Source: JBDIAR01 sp039812545
GTDB taxonomy: Bacteria > Actinomycetota > Actinomycetes > Actinomycetales > Dermatophilaceae
Length of the DNA: 27,248 nt
Reading direction: 5' to 3'
Assembly (NCBI GenBank): GCA_039812545.1
Contig: JBDIAR010000020.1
Location: 1-27,248, forward strand
Shown here: piece after piece, positions 7,599-16,126 of the stretch
Numbering within the stretch: position 1 is the stretch's first letter
How the letters are laid out: the number at the start of each line of letters is the position of its first letter
Notes under the pieces: model-generated
Databases searched by the model: none
Seen by the model: the letters and a program-made list of their open reading frames with translations, nothing else
Told to the model about the DNA's origin: nothing
Made by a program: the position numbers and the translations under genes

Positions 7599-9308
7599 AT
7601 GAAGACCGCTTCGCGCTCATCCACCATCGCCCTCGCCGCCCTGGGTTTGGCCGCCGCCACTGCGGCAGCCCCCGTCGCCCAGGCCGCCCAACACCCGGCA
7701 TACCAGGCTGCGCCCCAACCCGCCTACCAACCCGCCAACCAACCCGCCTACCAACCCGGCACCGCCGCCGCCCACGATGACGCCCGGTCGCACGGTCACC
7801 CGTCGCGGGCCGGCATCCAGCCGTACCACTTGGCGGCGGCCGACCGGGCCGAACTCCTACGGATCGCGCGCGACTCGTGGCGCCTCTACGAGGCGGGCCT
7901 GGACCCCAAGACCCACCTTCCGCTCGACAATCTCACGTATGCCGGTGGCGCGACCACGCCGACGTCCTACGGGCGGTACACCTCGGCGGCCAATGTGGGG
8001 GTCTATCTGTGGGCCGTCGTCTCGGCCATGGACCTGAAGATCATCAGCCGCGCCGAGGCCGAGCACCGGGTCACGCAGACGCTGCGCACCGTTGCCGGCA
8101 TGGATCGCTACCACGGGTTCCTGCACCAGTGGTACGACACGACCACGGGCAAGACCATCCGCAATCCCGGGCAGCCGTTCTGCGACGACACCGACCGCGC
8201 CGCCCAGAACAACTGCACGTTCATCTCTCAGGTCGACAACGGTTGGTACGTCTCGGGTCTCGTCGTCGTCCGTCAGGCGATGCCGCGACTCACCGGCCAG
8301 GTCAACAAGCTGATGAAGCCGGTCGACTTCTCGATCTTCTACGACGACCGCCCGCAGACGGCGTGCAATGTCAACTCCACGATCCCGGGCGCACCGCCGA
8401 CGGGACAGATGTTCGGCGGGGTCTACGTCGGCTTCGACCCGAAGACGACGAACATGTACCACAACGGCGCGATCTACTCCGACCCGCGGATCTCGGCCTA
8501 CCTCGGCATGGGGATGCGCCAGATGCCCGGCGACGTCTGGTGGCGCACCTGGCGGACGATGCCGCCGCAGGCGCCGGGCTGCGAGAACACCGACCCGGTA
8601 TTCGACTGGCAGGGCCAGTGGCCGCCGGGCGGTCGCTGGGCCAAGGTCGTCGACCCGATCGGCGGCAAGACGTTCAACGTCTGGGAGGGCCATTACACCG
8701 ACCCGATGTCCGGCGCGAAGTACCTACCGTCCTGGAACAGCGGCATGTTCGAGTCCCTCATGGCCGGCGAGATCGTCCCCGAAACCTCTTGGGGCACCAA
8801 GAACTTCGGCACCGCGAACCAGCGAACGGTCGCCCTCCAGAAGGCCTATGCGACGAAGGTCCTGGGCTACCCGGTGTGGGGCATGTCGCCGTCGAGTACG
8901 GCGGACGACACCGGCGGCTATGGGATCTACGGCGCCTGGGGCCGCCAGCTCCCGGTCGGCAAGCGGCTGGCGAACTGCGGCCAGGACTGGTGCGGGGTCG
9001 CCGAGGACGTCGTCACCCCGCACGCATCCTTCCTCGCCCTTGACGCGGCCCCCGCCGACGCGATGGCCAATATCCGGGCGCTGCGCTCGCACTACCCGCA
9101 GGTCTACGGCGTCAACGGCTTCTTCGACGCCGTCAACCCCACGACGGGCGCGGTCGGGCACCGCTACCTCGTCCTCGACCAGTCGATGATCATGGCGGCG
9201 ATCGACAACGCCGTGAACAACCGGGCCATCCAACGCTACTTCGCCGCCGACCGGGTCTCCTGGGCGGCACGCGCGGTGCTGCGCGTGGAGGATCTGCGGC
9301 TGGGCTGA
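7599..9308 (+). CDS. Secreted glycoamylase-like (PF10091/GH144-type) glucan hydrolase
   Basis: A 569-residue exported protein. Residues 1-30 form a signal peptide with an APVAQA-A cleavage site, followed by a low-complexity stretch of PAYQ/PAYQP repeats (7699-7759). The folded part begins near residue 85 and is rich in Trp, Tyr and Gly. Segments such as TYAGGATTPTSYGRYTSAANVGVY, GWYVSGLVVVRQAM, PSWNSGMFESLMAGEIVPE, ADDTGGYGIYGAWG, VVTPHASFLALDAAP and YGVNGFFDAVNP agree with the (alpha/alpha)6 glycoamylase-like family that includes GH144 beta-1,2-glucanases. The ATG at 7599 has AGGAGG seven bases upstream. The convergent neighbour operon encodes a GH3 enzyme and a sugar ABC importer, so the likely role is extracellular cleavage of a beta-glucan to importable oligosaccharides. 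The family call is by sequence memory; the exact substrate is an inference. Confidence 0.68.
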   Translation: MKTASRSSTIALAALGLAAATAAAPVAQAAQHPAYQAAPQPAYQPANQPAYQPGTAAAHDDARSHGHPSRAGIQPYHLAAADRAELLRIARDSWRLYEAGLDPKTHLPLDNLTYAGGATTPTSYGRYTSAANVGVYLWAVVSAMDLKIISRAEAEHRVTQTLRTVAGMDRYHGFLHQWYDTTTGKTIRNPGQPFCDDTDRAAQNNCTFISQVDNGWYVSGLVVVRQAMPRLTGQVNKLMKPVDFSIFYDDRPQTACNVNSTIPGAPPTGQMFGGVYVGFDPKTTNMYHNGAIYSDPRISAYLGMGMRQMPGDVWWRTWRTMPPQAPGCENTDPVFDWQGQWPPGGRWAKVVDPIGGKTFNVWEGHYTDPMSGAKYLPSWNSGMFESLMAGEIVPETSWGTKNFGTANQRTVALQKAYATKVLGYPVWGMSPSSTADDTGGYGIYGAWGRQLPVGKRLANCGQDWCGVAEDVVTPHASFLALDAAPADAMANIRALRSHYPQVYGVNGFFDAVNPTTGAVGHRYLVLDQSMIMAAIDNAVNNRAIQRYFAADRVSWAARAVLRVEDLRLG

Positions 9309-9338
9309 GGGATTCGCCGCGGATCGGTCGAGCCGGGT

Positions 9339-9366
9339 TCCCGCTGGGTCGTTCAGCCCAGCGGGA
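9339..9366. terminator. Hairpin between convergent hydrolase genes
   Basis: TCCCGCTGGG (9339-9348) and CCCAGCGGGA (9357-9366) form a perfect 10-bp stem with an 8-base loop. It lies between the convergent ends of the secreted hydrolase (9308) and the GH3 gene and overlaps the GH3 stop codon (9353-9355). There is no clear T-tract on either side, so a bidirectional terminator of the actinobacterial type without U-tail is the likely role. Confidence 0.55.
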
Positions 9367-11194
9367 GCCCGTGCCCGTACGCGAACAGCGGATCGGCGAA
9401 ACCCGGCCGGTCGCTGGGGTGTTCGCGCACCTGCGCCATCGAGCGCGGCAGGTCGAACGGCAGCCGCCCGACCGGGGGAACCCTCCCCGTGATCGCGTCG
9501 AGGTATGCCGCGTCTCCGGTCCCGTAGGTCGCCGTCAGGACCGAGGCCAGCGGCACGAGGGGGGTGAGCACTGCGGGCCGGTCGAGCGCGACGTCGAGGA
9601 CGAGCGGGCACTCGCGGGCCAGCCGGGCCATCCGCGCGACGAATCCGGGTGCGAAGTCCAGTGATCCCTGATGGAAGTACTTCTCCAGGAACAGATCGTC
9701 GCGGGGGTCGAACGGGGCCGTCGTGCGCACCAGGGCGACCTGCGCGTCGGCCAGATCCCGCACGACGACGGCATACCGGCTCACGACCGCGGGATCCATG
9801 CCTTCGACGTAGACCCTGACGCCCTGGGCCAGCGGGAGCAGCGGGGAGCCACCGGCGGTGTCATTGCTCAACACCGTGACGGATCGGGCCTGAGCGACGT
9901 GGCCGGCGGCGACGAAATCCGCTCTCCCGACGATGCTTTCGGCTGCGTCCTCGTCGACGTACGGATCGTCGAAGAGACCGAGCCGGAACTTCGCGACGAG
10001 CAAGCGACGGGCCGACTCGTCCAGTCGTGCCTCGCTGACGCGCCCTCCCGACACCAGCCCGACGAGCAGGTCGACACACTCCTCCCCGCCGAACTGGTCG
10101 CAGCCCGCGTCGAGGATCAGTTCCATCCGCTCGCTCGGGGACAGGTGCTCCACGCCCCACGCCCGCGCGGGCAGAACCTGATCGCCGACGTGATTGTCGT
10201 TGACGAGTTCCCAGTCCGAGAGCACGACCCCCTCGAAGCCGAGTCGGTCGCGCAGCAGCTCGGTGACGGTCGGTCGGCTGTACCCGAAGCCCACCTCCGG
10301 CATACGAATCCCCTCAAGTTCCAACCCGATCGGCAGCCCGTAGTACGGCATCATGCCGGCCACCCCGGCGGCGACGGCCGCCCGGAACGGCAGCAGGTGC
10401 GCCTCGCCGGCGCCGCTCGGATACACCTGTTCGCGGCCGTACGGGAAGTGCGCGTCCTCGCCGTCGCGTTGCGGGCCGCCCCCGGGGAAGTGTTTGGCCG
10501 TACACGCCACGGATCCCGGTGTGAGCTCACCGCGTTGGAAACCCTCGATCCAGGCGACCCCCAGCCGGGCCGCCAGTTCGGGGTCCTGCCCGAAGGTCCC
10601 GCTGATCCGCGCCCATCGGGGTTCGGTGGCCAGGTCGAGCATCGGATGCAGCGCGGCGCGGATACCGACCGCGCAGTACTCCTGGCGGGCGATGTCGGCG
10701 AACTCCCGCGCGCCGTCGACGTCGCCCAGTGCCGCGAGCCCCAGCGGTTCGGGCCACCGCGAGAAGTGCAGGGCCGCGAAGGAGGCGCCCATGTTCTCGA
10801 CCGATCCGTGTCGGGGATCGGTGGAGATCGTGACCGGTATGCCGTGGGGTGTGTCGGCCGCCAGATCCTGAACCGCGTTGTACCAGCGCGCCGCCAGTCG
10901 AGGGTGCGGCAATTGATGGACGTTGAAGTGGTTGACCAGCTTGCCCCGGACCACGTCGGCCGTGGCCGACTTCGCGATCGGACCGGGTTGGGTGAGCAGG
11001 GTCCCGTTGGCGCCCACCTCGATGACGGTGTGGAACAGCAGGCCCGCCTTCTCCACCAGGGACAGCCGCGGCAACAGGTCGGCGACGCGGCGCTGTGCGG
11101 GCAGGCGAGGATCCTCGAACGGTGCCATCACCCCGTCATGGTCGAGGTCGCGAAACGCCGTCCCGTCGGCGGCGATCGTACGTCGCGCAGTCAC
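9353..11194 (-). CDS. Glycoside hydrolase family 3 beta-glucosidase
   Basis: A 613-residue GH3 enzyme without a visible signal peptide, so probably cytoplasmic. The N-terminal TIM-barrel domain shows PRHGSVEN, HPMLDLATEPRWARISGTFGQDPELAARLG, AKHFPGGGPQRDGEDAHF (234-251) and GVVLSDWELVND, where Asp327 of SDW is the expected nucleophile. A C-terminal domain follows, with the late segment GRLPFDLPRSMAQV and ending FAYGHGLPLG. The GTG at 11194 is chosen because the minus strand has GAGGAGG five to six bases before it; an extension upstream runs through the permease gene and is not real. As the last gene of the binding protein-permease-permease operon it probably hydrolyses imported gluco-oligosaccharides. 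Cellobiose, sophorose-type or laminari-oligosaccharides are all possible. Confidence 0.9.
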   Translation of the reverse strand: MTARRTIAADGTAFRDLDHDGVMAPFEDPRLPAQRRVADLLPRLSLVEKAGLLFHTVIEVGANGTLLTQPGPIAKSATADVVRGKLVNHFNVHQLPHPRLAARWYNAVQDLAADTPHGIPVTISTDPRHGSVENMGASFAALHFSRWPEPLGLAALGDVDGAREFADIARQEYCAVGIRAALHPMLDLATEPRWARISGTFGQDPELAARLGVAWIEGFQRGELTPGSVACTAKHFPGGGPQRDGEDAHFPYGREQVYPSGAGEAHLLPFRAAVAAGVAGMMPYYGLPIGLELEGIRMPEVGFGYSRPTVTELLRDRLGFEGVVLSDWELVNDNHVGDQVLPARAWGVEHLSPSERMELILDAGCDQFGGEECVDLLVGLVSGGRVSEARLDESARRLLVAKFRLGLFDDPYVDEDAAESIVGRADFVAAGHVAQARSVTVLSNDTAGGSPLLPLAQGVRVYVEGMDPAVVSRYAVVVRDLADAQVALVRTTAPFDPRDDLFLEKYFHQGSLDFAPGFVARMARLARECPLVLDVALDRPAVLTPLVPLASVLTATYGTGDAAYLDAITGRVPPVGRLPFDLPRSMAQVREHPSDRPGFADPLFAYGHGLPLG

Positions 11195-11238
11195 CCAATC
11201 CTCCTCATACCGAATGGAAGCCGGCGACGCATCGGCGG

Positions 11239-12069
11239 CTACTTGATCCCGGTCGAGGCGATGCCCTCGATGAAGCGCCGCTGGAAGACCAGGAAGACGA
11301 CGAGCACCGGCACCACCACGATGGTCGCACCGGCCAGCATCAGTCCGTACTGCGCGGAGTTCTGTCCCGTCGAATACAGCGCGAGGGCCACCGGCAAGGT
11401 GAAGTGCTCTTCCTTCTGAGCCACGACCAAGGGCCACAGGAAGTTGTTCCAGCTGCCGAGGAAGGTGAGGATGCCGAGCGTCGCCAGGGCCGGCCCCAGT
11501 AGCGGGAGGATGATCCGCGCGAAGATGGTCAGTTCGCCCGCGCCGTCGACCCGTCCGGCGTCCAGCAGGTCTCGGGGCAGCGAGGAGATGTACTGGCGCA
11601 TGAGGAAGACACCGAAGGGGGTGACGAGGAACGGGAGCATGAGGCCGGGCAGGGTGTCGATCAGGCCGATATTGGCGACGAGGATGAACAGCGGCACGAA
11701 GGTCACGACACCCGGAATCATCAGCGTGCCCATCACCAACGCGAACAGCGGTCTCTTGCCTCGGAAGTTGAGCATCGCCAAGGCATACCCGAGCATCGAG
11801 CAGAAGATCAGGTTCGCGGAGGTGACGACGACGGCGACCACAGCGGAGTTGACGAAGAAGGTCCCGAACTTCATCCGGGACAGCAACTCGGCGTAGTTGT
11901 CCAGCGAGCCGTTCACCGGCAGGAAGGTCGGCGGGACCTGCCGGAGTTCGCCTTCGGACTTGAAGCTGCCGAGCAGCATCCACACGAACGGGGCGATGAC
12001 GGCCACGAGCGCGACCGTCAGCGCGGCATACATCAAGGTGGTGACCAGGGGTCGACGTTCGGTTCTCAT
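11239..12069 (-). CDS. Sugar ABC transporter permease, MalG type (CUT1)
   Basis: A 276-residue inner-membrane permease with about six transmembrane segments, starting at TTLMYAALTVALVAVIAPFVWMLLGSF and ending with VVVPVLVVFLVFQRRFIEGIASTGIK, a common ending of MalG-type CUT1 permeases. The cytoplasmic EAA loop that contacts the ATPase is DLLDAGRVDGAGELTIFARIILPLLGP. The ATG at 12069 lies seven bases beyond the stop of the other permease, with only a weak GTGAGC ribosome binding site, which fits translational coupling. It partners the MalF-type permease and the solute-binding lipoprotein upstream. No ATPase gene is in the cluster; in actinomycetes a shared MsiK-type ATPase often serves such importers, which is an inference here. 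Confidence 0.93.
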   Translation of the reverse strand: MRTERRPLVTTLMYAALTVALVAVIAPFVWMLLGSFKSEGELRQVPPTFLPVNGSLDNYAELLSRMKFGTFFVNSAVVAVVVTSANLIFCSMLGYALAMLNFRGKRPLFALVMGTLMIPGVVTFVPLFILVANIGLIDTLPGLMLPFLVTPFGVFLMRQYISSLPRDLLDAGRVDGAGELTIFARIILPLLGPALATLGILTFLGSWNNFLWPLVVAQKEEHFTLPVALALYSTGQNSAQYGLMLAGATIVVVPVLVVFLVFQRRFIEGIASTGIK

Positions 12070-12076
12070 GATGAGC

Positions 12077-13003
12077 TCACGTGTTGTCCCGGAGCAGCCG
12101 GAACTGGAGTGCGGTGACGATCGCGATGACGACGAAGATGAGGTAGCTCATCGAGGAGGCGTAGCCGTAGTCGCCGTAGTTGAACGTCTTGTAGGTGTAC
12201 ATCGACATCGACAAGGTGCTGTCCAGCGGGCCGCCGTTGGTCATGACGAACGGCTCCTCGAAGAACTGCAGGTAGCCGATGGCGGTGGTCACCGACACGA
12301 ACAGGATCGTCGGGCGCAACAGCGGAATCGTGATGCGCCAGAACCGTTGCCAGGCGTTGGCGCCGTCGATGGCGGCGGCCTCGTGTAGCGACCACGGCAC
12401 CGATTGCAGGCCGGCCAGGAAGATGATCATCGCCGTCCCGAAGTTGCGCCACACGGCCATCATGATCAGCGAGGGCATCGCCCACGTCGGGTCGCCGAGC
12501 CAGTTCGGCCCGGTGATCCCCACCCACGACAGGACGGTGTTGAGCAGCCCGCCGTCGGGACGCAGCAGGAAGCGCCAGACGACGGCGACCGCGACAATGG
12601 ACGTGATCACCGGGGTGTAGAAGCCGAGCCGGAACAACGCCCGGAACTTCGTGATGCCCTTGTCCAGCGCGACGGCCGCCGCCAGCGCCACTCCCAGCGT
12701 GAGCGGGACTCCGACGATGACGAAGTATGCCGTGTTGCGCGCCGCCTGCCGGAAGGTCGGATCGGCGAGTGCGCGCCGGAAGTTCTCGAAGCCGATGAAG
12801 TCGACGGCGAACGGCGAGCGCAGGTCGGCGTCGGCGATGTCGGTGAAGCTCATGTAGAGCGACTGGATCACCGGCCACGCCGTGAAGGCGAGGAACAGGA
12901 CCGTGAAGGGCAGCGCGAGGATCCACGCCGCCCGACCCTCCCCGAAGCGCGCACGCGGACGCGGCTGCGGCCCCGGGGAGGGGACCTCGGTGGCGGCGGT
13001 CAT
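12077..13003 (-). CDS. Sugar ABC transporter permease, MalF type (CUT1)
   Basis: A 308-residue permease. A Pro-rich cytoplasmic N terminus of about 25 residues precedes the first membrane segment (AAWILALPFTVLFLAFTAWPVIQSLYMSFTD). The EAA loop is SLHEAAAIDGANAWQRFWRITIPLLRPT, with the motif residues in standard positions, and the region EEPFVMTNGGPLDST is typical of MalF-like proteins, as is the ending in a hydrophobic helix. The ATG at 13003 lies two bases after the TAG of the solute-binding protein gene, so translation is probably coupled; longer upstream frames overlap that gene and carry no family features. It forms the transmembrane heterodimer with the MalG-type permease. Confidence 0.93.
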   Translation of the reverse strand: MTAATEVPSPGPQPRPRARFGEGRAAWILALPFTVLFLAFTAWPVIQSLYMSFTDIADADLRSPFAVDFIGFENFRRALADPTFRQAARNTAYFVIVGVPLTLGVALAAAVALDKGITKFRALFRLGFYTPVITSIVAVAVVWRFLLRPDGGLLNTVLSWVGITGPNWLGDPTWAMPSLIMMAVWRNFGTAMIIFLAGLQSVPWSLHEAAAIDGANAWQRFWRITIPLLRPTILFVSVTTAIGYLQFFEEPFVMTNGGPLDSTLSMSMYTYKTFNYGDYGYASSMSYLIFVVIAIVTALQFRLLRDNT

Positions 13004-13005
13004 GG

Positions 13006-14292
13006 CTACTTGCCGATGCCGATCGACATCGCCGATGCCTGGGCCGCCTTGACGGCCGCCGCCGGGTCGAGACCGGCCTTGCAGACCTGTTCGACCTGCT
13101 TGTCGAAGGCGTCGGCGACCTTCTCCCAGGTGGAGAACGACGGGGGTGCCTTGGCGGTCTCCAGCTGCTTGCCGAACTTGGCGAGCTTCGGATCCGCCGT
13201 CAGCGCCGGGTCCTGCCATGCCGACTTCACCGACGGCAGGTCGGTGGACAGCTTGTACCAGAGCACCTGGGTCTTCGGATCGCTGAGGAACTCGACGAGC
13301 TTCCAGGCGGTGGCCCGGTTCTGGGTGTTCTTGAACACCACGAGGTCGGAACCGCCCACGAAGGACGACGACGGCTTGCCGTTGTTGCCCGGGATCTGCA
13401 TGAGGTCGTACTTGTCCTTGAATCCGGCGCCACCGACCTTCTCGACCGCCGCCATCATCCACGGCCCGGAGATGAACATCGGCACCTTGCCGCTGGCGAA
13501 GTCGGCATCCGTCGTGGGCTGGACCGCGGCGGCCTTGTCGGCCAGGCCCGAGGAGAAGAAGCTCGCGTAGTAGGTCAGCGCCTCGGTCAGCTCCGGGGTG
13601 TCGAAGTTGTATGCCGTGTCGCCGTCCTTGGTGACCTGCGCCCCGTTGGACCAGGCGAAGGGCAGGACCGACTGCCAGGACCCCTGACCGCCGGGCTGCA
13701 GACCGATGCCGTAGGTGGCCCCGGCCTTCTCCTTCATCGCCTTGGCCATGTCCTTCAGGCCCTGCCAGTCCGTGGGCGGCGTCGTGATCCCGGCCTTCTG
13801 GGCCAGGTCGGTGCGGTAGTAGATCATCCGGGTCTCGACGTACCACGGGACCCCGAAGGTGGTGCCCTTTACCTCAGCGGTTTTCGCGGCTCCCTCGAAG
13901 AATTGCGAGGTGTCGATGGAGGGCGGGAGCGGGTCGAGCGCACCGAGCCCGGCGAATTCGCCCATCCAGGTGGTGCCGACCATGGCGAGGTCGGGCGTCT
14001 GGTTGGCGGCGATGGACGCCTTGAACTTGTCATGGGCGGAATCCCACGGAATGGCCGTGACATTCACTTTCACGCCGGGATTGGCGGCCTCGAAATCCTT
14101 GACGAGCTGGGGCAGTTTCTCGCCCTCGGCTCCCATGGCCCACATGGTGACGGTGCCGCCGACCTTGGCGGTGTCGACCGCTTGGCCCGTCTGTGGCGTT
14201 GTGGTTGTTCCCGTTCCATCGGAACGCCCGCATCCGGCCAGCCCCGCGGCCACGACGGACATTCCGGCCAACATGACGATTGAGCGCTTCAT
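13006..14292 (-). CDS. Sugar-binding lipoprotein of the CUT1 importer
   Basis: A 428-residue extracellular solute-binding protein, family 1. The signal sequence ends in a perfect lipobox LAGC (Cys21), followed by a short Thr-rich linker and GGTVTMWAMGAEGEKLPQLVKDFEAANPGVKVNV, the usual start of the first lobe. PDLAMVGTTWMGEFAGLGALDPL and YVETRMIYYRTDLAQKAGI are further family segments, and many Trp/Tyr residues suit carbohydrate stacking. The ATG at 14292 has GGAGGGAG about seven bases upstream on the minus strand. It is the first gene of the operon with two permeases and a GH3 beta-glucosidase, and an operator-like palindrome lies about 120 bp upstream. It should set the substrate range; gluco-oligosaccharides from a beta-glucan are most likely given the neighbours. 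Confidence 0.93.
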   Translation of the reverse strand: MKRSIVMLAGMSVVAAGLAGCGRSDGTGTTTTPQTGQAVDTAKVGGTVTMWAMGAEGEKLPQLVKDFEAANPGVKVNVTAIPWDSAHDKFKASIAANQTPDLAMVGTTWMGEFAGLGALDPLPPSIDTSQFFEGAAKTAEVKGTTFGVPWYVETRMIYYRTDLAQKAGITTPPTDWQGLKDMAKAMKEKAGATYGIGLQPGGQGSWQSVLPFAWSNGAQVTKDGDTAYNFDTPELTEALTYYASFFSSGLADKAAAVQPTTDADFASGKVPMFISGPWMMAAVEKVGGAGFKDKYDLMQIPGNNGKPSSSFVGGSDLVVFKNTQNRATAWKLVEFLSDPKTQVLWYKLSTDLPSVKSAWQDPALTADPKLAKFGKQLETAKAPPSFSTWEKVADAFDKQVEQVCKAGLDPAAAVKAAQASAMSIGIGK

Positions 14293-14405
14293 CTTCGTCT
14301 CCCTCCACGGCGGCGAAGGGCGACGGCAGACCCGCGTGGAGCCGCTGTCGCTCGTGCGCCGTCGAACTGGCTGAAGCTTTCACCTTGACACCAATTCGGT
14401 TCGGA

Positions 14406-14433
14406 AAGCTAGTCGAGAAGCGCTTTTCCGCAA
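14406..14433 (-). promoter_or_regulatory. Candidate promoter with LacI-type operator before the sugar uptake operon
   Basis: On the minus strand TTGCGG (14433-14428) and TAGCTT (14411-14406) are spaced by 16 bases and could be -35 and -10 boxes. Between them lies the near-perfect palindrome GAGAAGCGCTTTTC (plus strand 14415-14428; one mismatched pair), with the central CG and flanking AAGC/GCTT typical of LacI-family operators. A repressor bound there would cover the promoter of the binding-protein gene starting at 14292. The site is related to, but not the same as, the one at 7568-7581. Confidence 0.45.
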
Positions 14434-14504
14434 TTCTTCATTGCGCTTCATTGCGGCGACAAGGAGCGACGCTGTCCCCAATTGGCCAGTTTGGCTATGG
14501 TTAC

Positions 14505-14520
14505 CGACGAGTATTCGTCG
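14505..14520. repeat. Short inverted repeat after the E2 gene
   Basis: CGACGA and TCGTCG are separated by GTAT, a perfect 6-bp stem 29 bp downstream of the E2 stop codon on the minus strand. It could be a weak terminator hairpin of the dehydrogenase operon or a binding site. The rest of 14293-14548 holds the promoter region of the sugar operon and no gene that I can see. Confidence 0.35.
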
Positions 14521-14548
14521 ACATTTCGCCCTCGGCGATGGTTACGGC

Positions 14549-16108
14549 TCAGCCCCAGACGAGCCCGCGCGCCGGGTCGTGCAGGACCGCGGCGACGTCG
14601 GCCAGGAAGCGGCTGCCGAGCTCGCCGTCGACATGCCGGTGGTCGAAGGAGAGCGCGAGCGTCGTGACCGACCGCGGCTCGATGGCTTCGGAGCCGTCGG
14701 CACGGGTGACGACCCACGGCATACGGCGAATCGCCCCGAAGGCCAGGATCGCCGACTCACCCGGGTTGATGATGGGCGTCCCCCCGTCGATACCGAAGAC
14801 GCCGACATTGGTGATCGTGAACGTGCCGCCGGCCATGTCGGCGGGCTGGGTGCGCCCCTCGCGCGCGGTCGTCACGAGCCGGCCGATCTCCTCAGCCAAC
14901 TCCAACAGCGACATGGCGTCGGCGTCCTTGATGTTGGGCACCAGCAGGCCACGCGGGGTCGCCGCGGCGATCCCCAGGTTGACGTAGTGCTTGACGACGA
15001 CTTCGCCGGCCACGTCGTCGAAGGTCGCGTTGATCTCCGGGTGACGCCGCAGCGCCAGACAGATCGCCTTGGCCAGGATGAGCAGCGGGGTGACGCGGAC
15101 GGTGCGGAACTCACGGTCGTTCTTCAGCCGTTCGATGAGCTCCATCGTGGCGGTCACGTCCACGCTGACCCACTCGGTGACGTGCGGGGCGGTGAACGCC
15201 GAGCCCACCATCGCCTGCGCCATCATCTTGCGGACTCCCTTGACGGGAGTGCGGGTTTCGCGTTCGCCGGGTCGTTGAGCGGATCGTTGAGCGGGTCGCG
15301 CCGGGTATGCCGGGGCCGTTGCGGCGGCCGGGCCGGCGGCGGGTAGCGGTGCGGTGGCGGGTGCCGGTGTGGTGGCGGGGGCGGAGAGGAAGGCGTCGAC
15401 GTCGGCGAGGGTCACGTGGCCGCCGTCGCCGGTCGGCGTGACCTTCATCAGATCGACGCCGTGGTCCCGGGCGTACTTGCGGACCGGTGGCTTGGCCTTG
15501 GGCCGGCCGCCCGGGTGGACGACCACGGCCCGCGCGGCGGTGCGCATCGGGTCGGTCCGCTCGGCCTCTTCGGCGCGTTGCCACATCGCCTGTCGGCCGG
15601 GGTGTTCGGGCTCGACCGCCATCAGTTCGGGGTCGAAGGACTCCTGGACGATCGAGCGCACCGGCTTGGCAGCCGGTGACGCCGACGTCGGCTGGGCCTT
15701 GCGGGCCCGCCGGGTCGTGGCGCCCTCCCGGGCGCCGTAGCCGACCAGAGTGGGTTCGGGCTTGGCCGCGGTCTGAGCCGAAGCCGGGGCCGGGGCCGTG
15801 GACGACGTCGACGCGGCCGACTCGGCCGAGGCCGGGACCGGGGCGTCGGCTGCGGGCTGCGCCGCCGTGCCGTCGTCGACCACCACGATCGGGGTGCCGA
15901 CCGCAATCGTCTGTCCGACCTCGACGAGGAGTTCGGCCACCGTGCCGGCCCAGGGGCTGGGCAATTCGACGAGGGACTTGGCGGTCTCGATCTCCACCAG
16001 GATCTGGTTGACGGTCACGGTGTCGCCGACGGCGACCTTCCACTCGATGATCTCGGCCTCGACCAGGCCCTCGCCCGGGTCCGGCAGGTTGAACGTCTTG
16101 CGTGCCAT
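14549..16108 (-). CDS. E2 dihydrolipoyl acyltransferase of a branched-chain-type 2-oxoacid dehydrogenase
   Basis: A 519-residue E2 core protein. A single lipoyl domain occupies about residues 1-80, with Lys44 in ETAKSLVELPSP as the lipoylation site. An Ala/Pro-rich linker and a VGYGAREG segment follow, then the peripheral subunit-binding domain at about 206-242 (PPVRKYARDHGVDLMKVTPTG), a second Ala/Pro linker, and the catalytic domain ending in SFDHRHVDG with His490 and Asp494. ETAK rather than ETDK and the VGYG segment are typical of actinobacterial branched-chain E2. It transfers the acyl group from E1 to CoA. The ATG at 16108 lies 18 bp after the E1-beta stop. No E3 (dihydrolipoamide dehydrogenase) follows, so E3 must be encoded elsewhere. 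Confidence 0.92.
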   Translation of the reverse strand: MARKTFNLPDPGEGLVEAEIIEWKVAVGDTVTVNQILVEIETAKSLVELPSPWAGTVAELLVEVGQTIAVGTPIVVVDDGTAAQPAADAPVPASAESAASTSSTAPAPASAQTAAKPEPTLVGYGAREGATTRRARKAQPTSASPAAKPVRSIVQESFDPELMAVEPEHPGRQAMWQRAEEAERTDPMRTAARAVVVHPGGRPKAKPPVRKYARDHGVDLMKVTPTGDGGHVTLADVDAFLSAPATTPAPATAPLPAAGPAAATAPAYPARPAQRSAQRPGERETRTPVKGVRKMMAQAMVGSAFTAPHVTEWVSVDVTATMELIERLKNDREFRTVRVTPLLILAKAICLALRRHPEINATFDDVAGEVVVKHYVNLGIAAATPRGLLVPNIKDADAMSLLELAEEIGRLVTTAREGRTQPADMAGGTFTITNVGVFGIDGGTPIINPGESAILAFGAIRRMPWVVTRADGSEAIEPRSVTTLALSFDHRHVDGELGSRFLADVAAVLHDPARGLVWG

Positions 16109-16126
16109 GGTGTCGCGGTCCTTCGG

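Noticed and set aside
14385..14390. TTGACA on the plus strand as a promoter
   Set aside because: It is a perfect -35 hexamer, but no good -10 follows and no plus-strand gene lies downstream, only the antisense of E2.
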